Shown here in pieces: positions 14,651 to 15,063 of a stretch of DNA of 15,063 nt. A model generated the notes under the pieces. It worked only from the letters and a program-made list of their open reading frames with translations, was not told the origin of the DNA and searched no databases. Source of the stretch: an uncultured Eubacteriales bacterium (GTDB lineage: Bacteria; Bacillota_A; Clostridia; Christensenellales; Aristaeellaceae); contig CACYNZ010000099.1 of the NCBI GenBank assembly GCA_902775835.1, positions 1 to 15,063 of the forward strand. The letters run 5' to 3'. Each line of letters begins with the position of its first letter. The stretch's first letter is position 1. Both the position numbers and the translations under genes were made by a program.

Positions 14651-14679
14651 ATTGTACAGTAAAACAGTAGATTAATCAA
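14651..14679 (-). promoter_or_regulatory. Sigma-A promoter of the Rrf2 gene with direct repeats
   Basis: On the minus strand TTGATT (14679-14674) and TACAAT (14656-14651) are separated by 17 bp, a good sigma-A promoter with a start of transcription near 14644. The spacer carries two copies of ACAGTA (plus strand 14656-14661 and 14664-14669, 8-bp period), a plausible site for autoregulation by the Rrf2 protein. Confidence 0.78.
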
Positions 14680-14705
14680 GCGCCGGCGGAAGCATCCCGG
14701 CACAG

Positions 14706-14746
14706 AAAAAACCGGCCGGTGTCTCCGGGGGAAGAGCACCGGCCGG
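14706..14746 (-). terminator. Intrinsic terminator of clpB
   Basis: CCGGCCGGTG (14712-14721) pairs perfectly with CACCGGCCGG (14737-14746) around a 15-nt loop; on the minus strand TTTTTT (14711-14706) follows. It lies 24 nt after the clpB stop codon and ahead of the Rrf2 promoter, so the two genes are separate units. Confidence 0.88.
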
Positions 14747-14770
14747 GTAAGGAAGGATTATTCAGAAGGT

Positions 14771-15063
14771 TTATTCAAGATGCGGGGCCGCGGACTGGGT
14801 CCGGATGACCAGGCCTTCCGCGGGATCCACATCCACCAGCATGGTATCGCCGGGATGCACCGCGGCGGAAATGATGTTCCTGGCCACAAGCGTCTCGATG
14901 TGGGACTGGATGTAGCGCTTCAGGGGACGGGCGCCGTAGACGGGATCGAAGCCCTGCTCGATCACATAGGTCAGAGCGTTCTCCGTCAGGGAGACGGAAA
15001 GCTTGCGGTCCGCAAGACGCGCGTTGAGGCCCTTGAGCATGAGGTCCACGATCTTGCCGATCT
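14771..15063 (-). CDS. clpB: ATP-dependent chaperone ClpB, C-terminal fragment cut by the window edge
   Basis: About 96 residues from the C-terminus of a ClpB/Hsp100 disaggregase are visible; the gene continues beyond the right edge. The part seen is the small D2 subdomain: I-V-D-L-M-L-K-G-L-N-A-R-L-A-D-R-K, then the family hallmark G-F-D-P-V-Y-G-A-R-P-L-K-R-Y-I-Q, then L-V-A-R-N-I. ClpB works as a hexamer with DnaK to rescue aggregated proteins. Other Clp ATPases share the G-A-R-P-L-x-R element, but the surrounding residues fit ClpB best. The end TAA at 14773-14771 is followed by a terminator. Confidence 0.9.
   Translation of the reverse strand, partial: IGKIVDLMLKGLNARLADRKLSVSLTENALTYVIEQGFDPVYGARPLKRYIQSHIETLVARNIISAAVHPGDTMLVDVDPAEGLVIRTQSAAPHLE

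Noticed and set aside
1..15063. CRISPR arrays, tRNA or rRNA genes, insertion sequences or phage attachment sites
   Set aside because: No regularly spaced repeats, no tRNA-like cloverleaf, no transposase or integrase motifs and no paired terminal repeats were seen; the operon does not look like a mobile element.

Overview
The window looks like a chromosomal segment of a moderately GC-rich Gram-positive anaerobe (Bacillota, probably a gut or rumen Clostridia). Supporting signs are strong GGAGG-type ribosome binding sites, several hairpin-plus-U-tract terminators, a consensus sigma-A promoter, a CUT1 sugar ABC transporter with no local ATPase gene, and glycoside hydrolases without signal peptides. 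The assignment rests on gene style only; there is no rRNA or marker gene to fix the taxon.

Layout. Positions 1-253 hold the end of an upstream region with a plus-strand terminator (about 107-150). A plus-strand AraC-type regulator with a GyrI-like ligand domain follows (254-1165), with its own terminator. Facing it on the minus strand is a nine-gene operon that starts at a near-perfect promoter (TTGACA-17-TATAAT, 14065-14093) and ends at a terminator at 1237-1272. In transcription order it encodes: a secreted sugar-binding protein (14000-12639), two permeases (12569-11664, 11651-10812), a GH95 enzyme (10750-8606), a Gfo/Idh/MocA oxidoreductase (8615-7530), a GH43-like/GH28-like fusion (7519-5273), an (alpha/alpha)6-barrel MGH1/trehalase-like enzyme with a frame break near its 3' end (5273-4086), a GH140-type apiosidase-like enzyme (4070-2748) and a second, divergent MGH1-like enzyme (2751-1330). 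Upstream, also on the minus strand, are a single-gene Rrf2 regulator with four clustered cysteines (14630-14184) and the 3' end of clpB (15063-14771).

How the genes work together. The binding protein and permeases would import an oligosaccharide, using an ATPase encoded elsewhere. Five hydrolases and a sugar dehydrogenase, all lacking export signals, would then take it apart in the cytoplasm. The mix of GH140 (apiose), GH28 (galacturonan), GH95 (L-fucose/L-galactose) and GH43 points to a pectic plant glycan such as rhamnogalacturonan II side chains or apiogalacturonan. The substrate is an inference; the families and the operon structure are seen in the sequence. The most distinctive points are the GH43-GH28 fusion whose GH28 half lacks the usual active-site His, the two MGH1-like enzymes of unknown specificity, the frame break in one of them, and a promoter carrying two short palindromes and a 5'-leader hairpin.
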